The notes beneath the pieces were generated by a model that saw nothing but the letters and a program-made list of their open reading frames with translations, was not told the DNA's origin and did not search any database. From JANYCG01 sp031397915 (GTDB taxonomy: Bacteria; Pseudomonadota; Gammaproteobacteria; Burkholderiales; Burkholderiaceae_C): a DNA stretch of 26,079 nucleotides. The position numbers and the translations under genes were made by a program. How positions within the stretch are numbered: the first letter of the stretch is position 1; every line of letters begins with the position of its first letter. This document shows, piece by piece, positions 1 through 7,824 of the stretch. The stretch spans positions 1-26,079 of the forward strand of contig JANNMM010000216.1 of assembly GCA_031397915.1 (NCBI GenBank), read 5' to 3'.

Positions 1-191
1 CTTGGTAGCGCCAGAATTGACTCGCTTGTGTAACTTTGCTGCATTGCAAACCCAATAGCCAAAGCGAGCAAGCCTGCCGCCAACGGGCCAACAACCAGCA
101 GTTTTAAGTTTTCAGCAACCGTAACCAGCCAGTCAAGCAACCCGCCCTCGCTTGTATCTTGCAAGAAATCTTCTTCGTAATTTTCTGTCAT
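1..191 (-). CDS. Wzz-like polysaccharide chain-length determinant, N-terminal part (cut by window edge)
   Basis: Only the first 63 codons are visible; the gene runs off the left edge. An acidic N-terminus is followed by a hydrophobic segment at about residues 30-50 (LLVVGPLAAGLLALAIGF), then a Y-x-S-E-S-x-L stretch. An N-terminal TM helix followed directly by a Y-x-S-x-x-x-L strand is the layout of Wzz/GumC-type inner-membrane proteins that set O-antigen or exopolysaccharide chain length. It lies 69 bp downstream of the dTDP-rhamnose genes on the same strand, which fits a surface-polysaccharide cluster continuing to the left. The ATG at 189-191 has no good ribosome binding site. The family call rests on a short fragment and context. 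Confidence 0.6.
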   Translation of the reverse strand, partial: MTENYEEDFLQDTSEGGLLDWLVTVAENLKLLVVGPLAAGLLALAIGFAMQQSYTSESILALP

Positions 192-260
192 TTTTAGCCA
201 AACTGAAGGCGTGAGTCTAATCCACAGCAGGGGTTCAGATCAGTTTGTATGGGGCAATTT

Positions 261-819
261 TTAGGTGGGCATTTTGAAAACTTGAGCCGTCGCCAGCGTT
301 GTCGCGTTCGAGTCTTTTGCCGAGAGTTGCGGAAGTTGACCAAGGAGCGGCCATTCAATATCGATATCCTGATCATTCCAAAGAATACATCTCTCGCTTT
401 CAGGTGCGTAATAGTCGGTTGTCTTATAAAGAAAGTCAGCAGAGTCGCTGGTCACCAAAAAGCCGTGTGCAAAAACCAGGTGGCACCCAGAGTTGGCAGT
501 TGTTTTCCTCGGACAGCTCAACGCCAACCCAGTATCCAAAATTGATTGACGACTTTCGAATGTCAACCGCAACATCAAACACCGACCCTCGCACGACGCG
601 AACCAATTTTCCTTGGGGCTGTTGTATCTGGTAGTGCAGGCCACGTAACACCCCCTTGGCAGATCTACTGTGGTTGTCCTGAACAAAATTGGCGGACAGA
701 CCAGTTGCGGAATTAAAAGCCTTCTGGTTAAAACTCTCAAGAAAGAACCCGCGCGCGTCTCCAAACACTTTGGGTTCAATCATCAACACTTCAGGCAGGG
801 ACGTTGCGGTTACCTTCAC
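261..819 (-). pseudogene. rfbC: dTDP-4-dehydrorhamnose 3,5-epimerase, frameshifted
   Basis: This is RmlC/RfbC, which epimerises dTDP-4-keto-6-deoxyglucose at C3 and C5, the third step of dTDP-L-rhamnose synthesis. Codons 1 to about 116 start at a GTG (817-819) that overlaps the rfbA stop as GTGA. They hold the family motifs GDARGFFLESFN, QDNHSRS and LRGLHYQ, including the catalytic His. In the conserved VPPGFAHGF motif the frame breaks: a run of five A on the plus strand (471-475, T on the coding strand) has one base too many. The original frame then ends at 436. The remaining FAHGFLV, KTTDYYAPESE and DIEWPL motifs continue in the other frame to 261. Removing one base restores a protein of about 185 residues, the normal family length. 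Either a recent mutation or a homopolymer sequencing error could explain it. Confidence 0.85.
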
Positions 820-1700
820 GCAACTCCAGCCTTCAACATCCGCTGCAAATACTGGCCATAACCGTTCTTGGCCAACGGCGCAGCCAGTTTTTCAACTTGT
901 TCGGCATTGATGTACCCACTGCGCCAGGCAATCTCTTCCAGGCAGGCAATTTTCAGTCCTTGCCGGTGCTCCAGGGTCGCGATGAACTGGCTGGCTTCCA
1001 GCAGGCTTTCATGGGTGCCTGTGTCCAGCCAGGCGTAGCCGCGTTGCATGATTTGCACATTGAGCTGACCGCGCTCCAGATAGGCTTGATTGACCGCTGT
1101 GATTTCCAGCTCGCCACGTGCACTGGGCTTGATGGATTTTGCGATGTCTACCACCTGGTTGTCATAGAAATACAGGCCTGTGACGGCAAAATTGCTTTTG
1201 GGTTGTGCCGGTTTTTCTTCAATGCTGTTGGCTTGCCCGGCCTTGTCGAAAGCAACGACACCATAACGCTCAGGGTCTTGAACGTGATAGGCAAAAACAG
1301 TCGCGCCACTGGCATTCTGGTCCGCAGAACCGAGCAATTGTGTGAAATCGTGCCCGTAAAAAATATTGTCACCCAGCACCAGTGCGCTCGGGCGGTTGCC
1401 TACAAATTTGTCTCCAATGATGAACGCCTGAGCCAGGCCGTCGGGGCTCGCCTGCACCGCATAGGTCAGGCTGATGCCCCACTGGCTGCCATCACCCAGC
1501 AGTTGTTGAAAGCGCGGCGTGTCTTGCGGCGTGCTGATGATCAAGATGTCTTTCATACCGCCCAGCATCAGCGTGCTCAAGGGGTAGTAGATCATCGGTT
1601 TGTCGTACACCGGAAGCAATTGTTTGCTCATGGCCAGCGTAGCCGGATGCAGGCGCGTGCCGGAGCCGCCCGCGAGGATGATGCCTTTTCGTGATGTCAT
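816..1700 (-). CDS. rfbA: glucose-1-phosphate thymidylyltransferase
   Basis: Catalyses dTTP + glucose-1-phosphate to dTDP-glucose + PPi, the first step of dTDP-L-rhamnose synthesis. The 294-residue protein opens with KGIILAGGSGTRLHP, the nucleotide-binding signature of the sugar nucleotidyltransferases. It also has PMIYYPLSTLMLGG, the VLGDNIFYGH metal-binding region and EEKPAQPKSNFAVTGLYFYD, as in RmlA. The ATG at 1698-1700 is preferred over an in-frame TTG 27 bases upstream because family members begin two or three residues before KGIILAGG. The ribosome binding site is poor for either start. The gene lies 10 bp after rfbD and overlaps rfbC by 4 bp, so translation is probably coupled. Confidence 0.95.
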   Translation of the reverse strand: MTSRKGIILAGGSGTRLHPATLAMSKQLLPVYDKPMIYYPLSTLMLGGMKDILIISTPQDTPRFQQLLGDGSQWGISLTYAVQASPDGLAQAFIIGDKFVGNRPSALVLGDNIFYGHDFTQLLGSADQNASGATVFAYHVQDPERYGVVAFDKAGQANSIEEKPAQPKSNFAVTGLYFYDNQVVDIAKSIKPSARGELEITAVNQAYLERGQLNVQIMQRGYAWLDTGTHESLLEASQFIATLEHRQGLKIACLEEIAWRSGYINAEQVEKLAAPLAKNGYGQYLQRMLKAGVA

Positions 1701-1710
1701 GGAGGGGATG

Positions 1711-2628
1711 TCAGGGCTGCGTTTCAAGGTGTTCGGTGATCATGCGATTAACGCCGATTGTCCAATGCGGCAAGGTTAATCCGAACGCAGACTGGATTTT
1801 GCGCGTATCCAGGCGTGAGTTCAGTGGTCGCTTTGCTGCCGTCTGGAACGCGGATGTGGGCACAGACTGAACTGACTTTGCAATGAACTGGATCGACGGC
1901 TGGACTTTTTTGGCCTCGCTGAGCACATGGTTGGCGTAGTCAAACCAGGTGGTTTGTCCACTGGCGGCAAGGTGGTACAAACCTGAGAGCCCTTCACCAG
2001 CGCCAAACCCTGATGTGGCCATGCGAAGTGCATGAGCGGTCACGTCGGCCAGCAACTCTGCGCCTGTGGGTGCGCCGATTTGATCATTGATGACCTTCAA
2101 CAGCTCACGCTCCTGCGCGAGTTTGAGCATGGTTTTCGCGAAGTTTCCACCCCGCGCGGCGTAGACCCAGCTGGTCCGGAAGACCAGGTGTTTGCATGCA
2201 CTGGCCTGAATCAGCCGCTCGCTTTCGAGCTTCGTTTGCCCATACACACTTAAGGGTGATGGCGCGTCAAGCTCGGTCCAGGGCGTCTGGCCGCTACCGT
2301 CAAACACGTAGTCGGTTGAGAAGTGCACCAGCCAGGCGCCCACTGCCTTGGCAGCGTTGGCCAGCACGCCTGGCGCCAAAGCATTGATGGTTCGAACCAG
2401 GTCTACCTCACCTTCCGCCTTGTCGACGGCTGTATGAGCACCCGCATTCACAATGATTTTGGGCGCTATGGCTCTAACGGTATCTGCCAAGCCGGCGAGG
2501 TTGGTGAAGTCACCGCAGTAGTCCTTACTGTCGAAATCGAGCGCAATCACTTCGCCCAATGGCGCCAGGCTGCGCTGCAACTCCCAGCCAACTTGCCCGC
2601 CTTTGCCCAAGAGAAGAATTTTGGCCAT
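1711..2628 (-). CDS. rfbD: dTDP-4-dehydrorhamnose reductase
   Basis: A short-chain-dehydrogenase-fold reductase that uses NAD(P)H to reduce dTDP-4-keto-L-rhamnose to dTDP-L-rhamnose, the last step of the pathway. The 305-residue protein has the N-terminal GKGGQVGWEL dinucleotide-binding loop, VNAGAHTAVDKAE, STDYVFDGSG and the catalytic YGQTK (YxxxK) motif. The longest frame begins 42 bases upstream inside the end of rfbB, but MAKILLLGKGGQVG is the expected family N-terminus, so the ATG at 2626-2628 is used. Only 5 bp separate it from the rfbB stop. The operon order rfbB-rfbD-rfbA-rfbC is compact and suggests a single transcript. Confidence 0.95.
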   Translation of the reverse strand: MAKILLLGKGGQVGWELQRSLAPLGEVIALDFDSKDYCGDFTNLAGLADTVRAIAPKIIVNAGAHTAVDKAEGEVDLVRTINALAPGVLANAAKAVGAWLVHFSTDYVFDGSGQTPWTELDAPSPLSVYGQTKLESERLIQASACKHLVFRTSWVYAARGGNFAKTMLKLAQERELLKVINDQIGAPTGAELLADVTAHALRMATSGFGAGEGLSGLYHLAASGQTTWFDYANHVLSEAKKVQPSIQFIAKSVQSVPTSAFQTAAKRPLNSRLDTRKIQSAFGLTLPHWTIGVNRMITEHLETQP

Positions 2629-2633
2629 AAAGG

Positions 2634-3701
2634 TCAAGCGGCCCGCTTGACATAATTGGTTTGCACCCACTCACGGTAAGCGCCTGACTGGACGTTGACA
2701 ACCCAATCCGGGTTGTCAAGGTACCACTGCACCGTCTTTCGGATGCCGGTATCAAAGGTTTCGGCGGGTTTCCAGCCCAACTCGCGTTCAATTTTGCTGG
2801 CATCTATCGCATAGCGCCGGTCATGGCCTGGACGGTCGGTCACGTAGGTGATTTGAGAGCGGTAACTTGTTCCGTCGGTCTTTGGCCACAATTGGTCAAG
2901 CAGACCGCATATCGTGTTGACAATGTCGATGTTGGGCTTTTCGTTCCATCCGCCAATGTTGTAGACCTCTCCCAGGCGACCGGCATCCAACACCCTCCGG
3001 ATCGCACTGCAATGGTCTTTTACGTACAACCAGTCCCGGATCTGCATGCCGTCGCCATAGACCGGCAGGCTCTTGCCGGCGAGTGCATTCACAATCATCA
3101 GTGGAATGAGCTTCTCGGGAAAATGGTACGGGCCGTAGTTGTTGCTGCAATTGGTGGTCAACACCGGCAGGCCATAGGTGTGGTGATACGCGCGAACGAG
3201 ATGGTCGCTGGCGGCCTTGCTGGCCGAATATGGGCTGTTGGGCTCATACCGGTGAGCTTCCGAGAACGCCGCCTCTTCCTTGCCAAGCGATCCATAGACT
3301 TCGTCAGTCGACACATGCAGGAACTTAAACGCAGATTTGTCGCCCGCATTCAATCCTCCCCAATATCCGCGCACGGCTTCCAGCAGCCGGAAGGTTCCCA
3401 TGATGTTTGTCTGAATGAAATCCTCAGGGCCGTGAATGGAGCGGTCCACATGGGATTCTGCCGCGAAATTGACGACAGCGCGCGGCTGGTAAGTGGCCAA
3501 CAGGTTTTCCACCAAAGGTGTATCGCCAATGTCGCCACGAACAAACGTGTGCCCTACGCGACCCGTCAAGGAAACGAGATTGCCCTGGTTGCCCGCGTAG
3601 GTGAGTTTGTCCAGATTCACAAGTGGCTCGTCCGAGCCATTGCACCAGTCCAGCACAAAATTGGAGCCAATAAACCCGGCGCCACCGGTCACTAAGATCA
3701 T
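2634..3701 (-). CDS. rfbB: dTDP-glucose 4,6-dehydratase
   Basis: Converts dTDP-glucose to dTDP-4-keto-6-deoxyglucose with bound NAD+, the second step of dTDP-L-rhamnose synthesis. The 355-residue length is typical. Visible motifs are GGAGFIGSNFV (Rossmann NAD loop, residues 6-16), NFAAESHVDRS, HVSTDEVYGSL with the catalytic Thr-Asp-Glu, YSASKAASDH (YxxxK) and NNYGPYHFPEKLIP. It is the first gene of the rfbBDAC set. The preceding gene is dctM, but a strong hairpin terminator lies 18 bp upstream of the start, so the rhamnose genes probably need a promoter of their own or read-through. No convincing promoter is visible in the 55-bp gap. Confidence 0.96.
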   Translation of the reverse strand: MILVTGGAGFIGSNFVLDWCNGSDEPLVNLDKLTYAGNQGNLVSLTGRVGHTFVRGDIGDTPLVENLLATYQPRAVVNFAAESHVDRSIHGPEDFIQTNIMGTFRLLEAVRGYWGGLNAGDKSAFKFLHVSTDEVYGSLGKEEAAFSEAHRYEPNSPYSASKAASDHLVRAYHHTYGLPVLTTNCSNNYGPYHFPEKLIPLMIVNALAGKSLPVYGDGMQIRDWLYVKDHCSAIRRVLDAGRLGEVYNIGGWNEKPNIDIVNTICGLLDQLWPKTDGTSYRSQITYVTDRPGHDRRYAIDASKIERELGWKPAETFDTGIRKTVQWYLDNPDWVVNVQSGAYREWVQTNYVKRAA

Positions 3702-3719
3702 TCAAGGCCCTGAAAGAAA

Positions 3720-3737
3720 GCCCGCACCGAGGCGGGC
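3720..3737 (-). terminator. Rho-independent terminator after the TRAP operon
   Basis: A perfect 6-bp GC-only stem, GCCCGC paired with GCGGGC around a 6-base loop. Read on the minus strand it is followed directly by TTTCTTT. It sits 20 bp past the dctM stop codon and upstream of rfbB, so it should end the TRAP transcript and insulate the rhamnose genes. Confidence 0.8.
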
Positions 3738-3756
3738 CGTTGACTTTTCAGGGATT

Positions 3757-5745
3757 TTAACCGTACAGGTACTTGGGCAGCCAGAGTGTGAGGCCCGGCC
3801 AGATGTACATGAGAACCATGCAGATGATGACGATGAACATGTACGGCATCATGCCGGCAAATATCTGGTTGATCGTCACGTGCGCTGGCGACACCCCCTT
3901 CAGGTAAAACGCGGACATCGCAACCGGCGGCGACAGGAACGCCGCTTGCAGATTTACAAACACCAGCACGCCCCACAAAATCGGATCAATCTGGAAATGC
4001 GCCAGCAAGGGCAGGAAGATCGGTACAAAAATCACGATGATCTCGGTCCATTCCAGCGGCCAGCCCAGGATGAAAATAATGGCTTGCGAGAGCAGCATGA
4101 ACTGCATCGGCGAGAGATCCATCGACAACACCCACTGCTCAACAACCCGCTGGCCACCCAAAAGGGCAAAAACGGCGGAAAACAAGGCCGAGCCAACAAA
4201 CAACCAGCACACCATCGAGGTTGTCTTGGCCGTCAGGAACACAGCCTGCTTGATCTTTTCAAAATCCAGCGTACCCGCGTGCCAGGCCATAAGAAATGCG
4301 CCCGCTGCCCCTACGGCCGCCGACTCGGTCGCGGTGGTTATGCCAAACAAAATCACTCCGAGAACAATAAAAGTGAGCAACGCCAGTGGCATAACTGAAG
4401 ACACCAACATGCGCAGAATCTCAAACTGCTCGGCATCAAAGCGCCTGTAGTACCAGACCAGCAAAAGCACGCTCAGGGCGCAAGCCACCCAGAACCAGGT
4501 GTAAAACTGCTCAGGAACAGGTGCTGTTTGCGGGCCTTTTGCGGAAGGGTCGCCCATCTCCTGCAGTGCAGGCTCGGAACCTGGCTTATCGGACGCGGTT
4601 TTTTCTGCGCCGGGTGGCTCTTGCACATCCGAAGATCCGGGCGGCGCCTGCAACCCACCCTCGGATGGAGGCTCCTTGACTCCCTCGTCAGAAGGGGGTT
4701 CCTTCACACCTTCAGTAGCGGGTGGCTCCTGCAAACCAGCAGCGGCAGGCGCAGTTTCCACGGCCGTTTTTGCCGCAGTTGACCCCGTCACTGCCTCCGA
4801 CGCCGGTTTCGCAACTTCCGTCACTTGGGCCGCATTGTTGTCTTTTTGCGAATGGATCACGACATACCACCAAGCGGCACCCAAGGTAGCAGCTGCAATG
4901 ACGAACGGAACCAATGCCATTGACAGGCTGCGAACCAGGTGGCCCCAGGTGATCGACACGTCTGCCAACCCACTGCGGGTTGCGCGGGCGGGAGCCAACA
5001 CGGCGCTGACCAACGCCGGCAAAGTGCGGCGGGAATAGACTGACGACACATGCGCCAACCACGGCGGGATCGGCGCCCGCATCTGCTCGGGCGGCAATTT
5101 CGGCGCTATTTTTGGGTTGATCAACACCCAGCCAATGATGTAGATCAGGTACAGCAACGCCAGGAAGAAGCCCGGAAACATGGCGGCTGCATACAGTTTG
5201 ACCACTGACTGCCCGGCCACTGCCGCATAGACAATGATCATCACCGACGGCGGAATCAGGATGCCCAAAGTGCCACCAGCCGTAATCACGCCCGCTGCCA
5301 AGCGCGTGTCATACCCCGCATTGAGCATTGGCCGCATGGCGATCACACCCATCAGGACCACCACGGCACCCACCAGGCCGCTGGCAATACCCCAGAAGGT
5401 GCAAATGATCAGCGTGGTGACGGCAAGCGAGCCCGGCACACTGCGAAACGCGAGCTGGACACTGTGGAACATCTTGTCCACCAATGCGCCGCGCTCCATC
5501 ACGTAACCCATCAGCACAAAGAGCGGGATGGACAGCAGAGTTTCGTTGGTCATCGCGCCAAACGCGCGCTGCACCATCAAATCGAAAACGCGGTTGTCGA
5601 GAAACCCCGCCGCCGGATCATAAAAAGCGATGTACCCAAACACCATGCCTAAGCCCATAAGGGTGAAGGCCGTGGGGAAACCCATCATGATGACGACCAC
5701 GATCAGGCCGAGCATGGTCATGCCAAGTGCTGCATTGCTCATCAT
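3757..5745 (-). CDS. dctM: TRAP transporter large permease (DctM) with proline-rich repeat insertion
   Basis: The 12-TM-class transport subunit of a tripartite ATP-independent periplasmic transporter, which uses an ion gradient to import a solute delivered by DctP. At about 662 residues it is far longer than the classical DctM of about 425. The N-terminal half (about residues 10-210) contains FPTAFTLMGLGMVFG, TNETLLSIPLFVLMGYVMERGG-like and GGTLGILIPPS motifs. The C-terminal half (about 440-662) contains GITTATESAAVGAAGAF, WPLEWTEIIVIFVPIFLPLL and FLSPPVAMSAFYLKG. Between them is an extra TM (about 278-298), a low-complexity linker of about 115 residues with five 9-residue repeats (338-382), and another TM (about 414-432). 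TTG (5748), ATG (5745) and ATG (5742) are all possible starts. A GAAGGG just upstream favours the ATGs, and the stop of dctQ overlaps here. Confidence 0.9.
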   Translation of the reverse strand: MMSNAALGMTMLGLIVVVIMMGFPTAFTLMGLGMVFGYIAFYDPAAGFLDNRVFDLMVQRAFGAMTNETLLSIPLFVLMGYVMERGALVDKMFHSVQLAFRSVPGSLAVTTLIICTFWGIASGLVGAVVVLMGVIAMRPMLNAGYDTRLAAGVITAGGTLGILIPPSVMIIVYAAVAGQSVVKLYAAAMFPGFFLALLYLIYIIGWVLINPKIAPKLPPEQMRAPIPPWLAHVSSVYSRRTLPALVSAVLAPARATRSGLADVSITWGHLVRSLSMALVPFVIAAATLGAAWWYVVIHSQKDNNAAQVTEVAKPASEAVTGSTAAKTAVETAPAAAGLQEPPATEGVKEPPSDEGVKEPPSEGGLQAPPGSSDVQEPPGAEKTASDKPGSEPALQEMGDPSAKGPQTAPVPEQFYTWFWVACALSVLLLVWYYRRFDAEQFEILRMLVSSVMPLALLTFIVLGVILFGITTATESAAVGAAGAFLMAWHAGTLDFEKIKQAVFLTAKTTSMVCWLFVGSALFSAVFALLGGQRVVEQWVLSMDLSPMQFMLLSQAIIFILGWPLEWTEIIVIFVPIFLPLLAHFQIDPILWGVLVFVNLQAAFLSPPVAMSAFYLKGVSPAHVTINQIFAGMMPYMFIVIICMVLMYIWPGLTLWLPKYLYG
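4603..4737 (-). repeat. Five tandem 27-bp units encoding an EPP-rich 9-residue repeat in DctM
   Basis: The translated units follow the pattern G-[LV]-[QK]-[EA]-P-P-x-x-[EGS]: GLQEPPATE, GVKEPPSDE, GVKEPPSEG, GLQAPPGSS, DVQEPPGAE. They are consecutive and in register, residues 338-382 of the longest DctM frame. The central two are nearly identical, so local duplication is likely. Flanking sequence is Ala/Thr/Ser-rich and probably disordered. Confidence 0.85.
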
Positions 5746-6371
5746 CAACCCTTCACTGTTTTGGATTGCTCGATGGCCAGCGCTTTGGCCTCGGCATCGA
5801 CAAACTCGCTGCCTGACAGCTGCTGGGCAATCACGTCAGATTCCTCGGCGTCCTTGAGGCGTGGCGTCCATTCGCCGGTCTTGATGCAGACCAGGCAACG
5901 GAGAATTTCCGACAATCCCTGCATCAGCACCACGGCACCGGCCAGGGGAATCACAAATTTGAACGGATACAGCGGTATCGGCGTGGCATTGAACGTCTGC
6001 TCGCGCATCGCCAGTGAATCGTTGAAATAGGTCCAGCCAGCCCAGGTGAGTGCGGCAATGCCTGGCAGAAAGAAAAGCACATACAACGCCAGGTCCACCT
6101 TGGCCTGTGTGGTGGGTTTCATGCTGCCATAAAAAAAGTCACCCCGCACATGACCGTCGTGCGCCAGCGTGTAGGCGCCGCCCAACATGAAAAGCGTGCC
6201 ATACAACATGTTGTTGACGTCGAAGATCCAGGCCGTGGGCGCATTCAGGATGTACCGCTTGAACACCTCGGTACACACCACGAGCATAAGCACCACGATC
6301 AGCCACGCGGCGGCTTTGCCCACCCAGGTGCTGATGTGGTCTGCGGTATGAAGGATTTTTTGAACTGTCAT
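5745..6371 (-). CDS. dctQ: TRAP transporter small permease (DctQ)
   Basis: The four-helix membrane subunit that pairs with DctM. The 208-residue protein shows TM segments at about residues 21-42, 55-72, 93-115 and 134-156. It has the family-typical EVFKRYILNAPTAWIFDVNNMLYG region and the LAHDGHVRGDFFYG stretch between helices 2 and 3. The C-terminal 45 residues are charged and probably cytoplasmic, slightly longer than in minimal DctQ proteins. Its stop overlaps the alternative starts of dctM. A hairpin separates it from dctP, consistent with lower expression of the membrane subunits than of the binding protein. Confidence 0.93.
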   Translation of the reverse strand: MTVQKILHTADHISTWVGKAAAWLIVVLMLVVCTEVFKRYILNAPTAWIFDVNNMLYGTLFMLGGAYTLAHDGHVRGDFFYGSMKPTTQAKVDLALYVLFFLPGIAALTWAGWTYFNDSLAMREQTFNATPIPLYPFKFVIPLAGAVVLMQGLSEILRCLVCIKTGEWTPRLKDAEESDVIAQQLSGSEFVDAEAKALAIEQSKTVKG

Positions 6372-6415
6372 GCTTTTTCCAGGTCGCCTGCCGTAACTCC
6401 TCGGCTGAAAACAAA

Positions 6416-6446
6416 ACCAGCCATCCAGTTGGCCCGGATGGCTGGT
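6416..6446 (-). terminator. Stem-loop between dctP and dctQ (partial terminator or mRNA-stabilising hairpin)
   Basis: A perfect 11-bp inverted repeat (ACCAGCCATCC with GGATGGCTGGT, 9-base loop). It is followed on the minus strand by a T-rich stretch (TTTGTTTTC). It lies in the 123-bp gap between dctP and dctQ. Such hairpins are known in binding-protein transport operons, where they keep the binding protein more abundant than the permeases. That role here is inferred. Confidence 0.65.
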
Positions 6447-6494
6447 GTAAAGATCCCGGTCAGTCAGGCCTGAATCGCTTCAGGCCCCGTGTCG

Positions 6495-7607
6495 TCAGGC
6501 CTTCTTTTTGCCAAACGAATGGTTGTAGGCCATCTTGAAATCAACCATGTAGTCGTTCTGCCATGGAATGGCGCGCTGGGCGTAGGCCTTTTGCGAATCG
6601 ATGACTTTCTTGAACAGGGCATTTTCCTTGCCCTTGGTTTCAATGATTTTGTCCCAGGCTTCTAGTTGGGCCTTGAGCACGGCGTCGGGCGTTTTGTAGA
6701 ACTTGATGCCCTGCTTTTTCAACTCAAGGTAGTCTTGCGAGTTGCGGTCAATGGCTTTCCAGCTCATTTCAGCGCTGGCGGCCTGCACCGAGTAATCGAT
6801 GATCGATTTGAGCTCTGCCGGCAGAGAGTTGTACTTGCCTTTGTTGAACAAAATCTCGAACTGCTCGCCGCTTTGGTGGAAGCTTTGCAGCATGCAGTTT
6901 TTCACCACATCGGGGAAGCCCAGAATGCGGTCTGAGGTGGCGTTGTTGAACTCGGCAGCGTCGATCAGGCCGCGGTCCAGTGCAGGAACGATCTCGCCAC
7001 CGGGCAGCGGGTTCACCGAAGTGCCCATGGCCGTGAAAATGTCCACCGACAAACCGACGGTACGGAACTTCAGGCCCTTCATGTCAGCCACTTTGGCGAT
7101 GGGTTTCTTGAACCATCCCAGCGGCTGGGTGGGCATGGGGCCGTAGAGGTAGGACACCACGTCCATGTTGATGGCTTTGTAGATTTCGTCCAGCAGCGCC
7201 TTGCCGCCACCGAAGTTGTGCCAGGCCAGAACCATGTTGGGGTCCATGCCGAAGGCCGGGCCGGAGCCCCACAGCGCCAGTGCGTTGTTTTTGCCGTAGT
7301 GGTAGGCCACTACGCCATGGCCGCCGTCCAGCGTGCCCTTGTTCACGGCTTCGAGCAGCTGGAACGCGGGAACCACGGAACCAGAGGGCAAGACTTCAAT
7401 CTTTAGTTTCCCGCTGGCCATGTCGTTCACTTTTTTAGCGAAGTCGTTGGCGTATTCGTGGAAGATGTCCTTGGCAGGCCAGGTGCTCTGAAAACGCAGC
7501 GTCGTTGCGGTCTGTGCGGTGGCGAGCATGGGCGCGGTCATCGCGCCAGCGGCAACTGCAGCACCTTTGATCAGGCTGCGGCGCTGTGTAGGTTTGTTGA
7601 TGGTCAA
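6495..7607 (-). CDS. dctP: TRAP transporter substrate-binding protein (DctP, TakP-like), Tat signal
   Basis: The periplasmic solute receptor of the TRAP system. The N-terminus has a twin-arginine signal (QRRSLIKG, arginines 9-10) followed by a hydrophobic Ala-rich stretch and an ATAQT cleavage region. The mature part has the TakP-family signatures: LKFRTVGLSVDIFTAMG with the conserved substrate-binding Arg, PGGEIVPALDRGLIDAAEF, and SYHQ-like SFHQSGE. TakP proteins bind alpha-keto acids such as pyruvate, so a keto or carboxylic acid is the likely solute, but this cannot be proved here. The start chosen is TTG at 7605-7607, which has GGAG six bases upstream. A TTG four codons earlier lacks a ribosome binding site. 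No ATG precedes the signal peptide. Confidence 0.9.
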   Translation of the reverse strand: MTINKPTQRRSLIKGAAVAAGAMTAPMLATAQTATTLRFQSTWPAKDIFHEYANDFAKKVNDMASGKLKIEVLPSGSVVPAFQLLEAVNKGTLDGGHGVVAYHYGKNNALALWGSGPAFGMDPNMVLAWHNFGGGKALLDEIYKAINMDVVSYLYGPMPTQPLGWFKKPIAKVADMKGLKFRTVGLSVDIFTAMGTSVNPLPGGEIVPALDRGLIDAAEFNNATSDRILGFPDVVKNCMLQSFHQSGEQFEILFNKGKYNSLPAELKSIIDYSVQAASAEMSWKAIDRNSQDYLELKKQGIKFYKTPDAVLKAQLEAWDKIIETKGKENALFKKVIDSQKAYAQRAIPWQNDYMVDFKMAYNHSFGKKKA

Positions 7608-7698
7608 GAGTGTCTCCAAAGGTTGGAAGGATTGATGAAAGCCAAGCCTTCAATCGTTGCCTATTTTCCCATTGGGCACGAGAGGGTTTCCACCGTGG

Positions 7699-7725
7699 TT
7701 ATTACGTATTGTTGACTCCGGTCAA
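7699..7725 (-). promoter_or_regulatory. Possible sigma-70 promoter for the dctPQM operon
   Basis: On the minus strand TTGACC (7725-7720) is followed after 15 bases by TAATAA (7704-7699). The spacing is short. It lies about 90 bp upstream of the dctP start in the 217-bp gap it shares with the divergent hydrolase gene. Confidence 0.3.
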
Positions 7726-7761
7726 GAAAAACACTTTTCAGTTTTCGGCACAGGGCGTTCG

Positions 7762-7791
7762 TTGGATTCGGGATTTTGTTCGGCCTACACT
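7762..7791 (+). promoter_or_regulatory. Possible sigma-70 promoter for the FAA-hydrolase-family gene
   Basis: TTGGAT (7762-7767) and TACACT (7786-7791) are separated by 18 bases, 33 bp upstream of the start at 7825. Each hexamer matches the sigma-70 consensus at four of six positions. Confidence 0.4.
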
Positions 7792-7824
7792 CCCGCGGGT
7801 TTTATTCCACCTTCAGGAGCGCAC

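Noticed and set aside
261..819. rfbC as two separate overlapping genes
   Set aside because: The frames join exactly inside the conserved VPPGFAHGF motif at a homopolymer, so one frameshifted gene is the simpler reading.
2823..3695. A 290-codon plus-strand open frame opposite rfbB
   Set aside because: rfbB on the other strand has full family motifs; the plus-strand translation is composition-driven and has no ribosome binding site.
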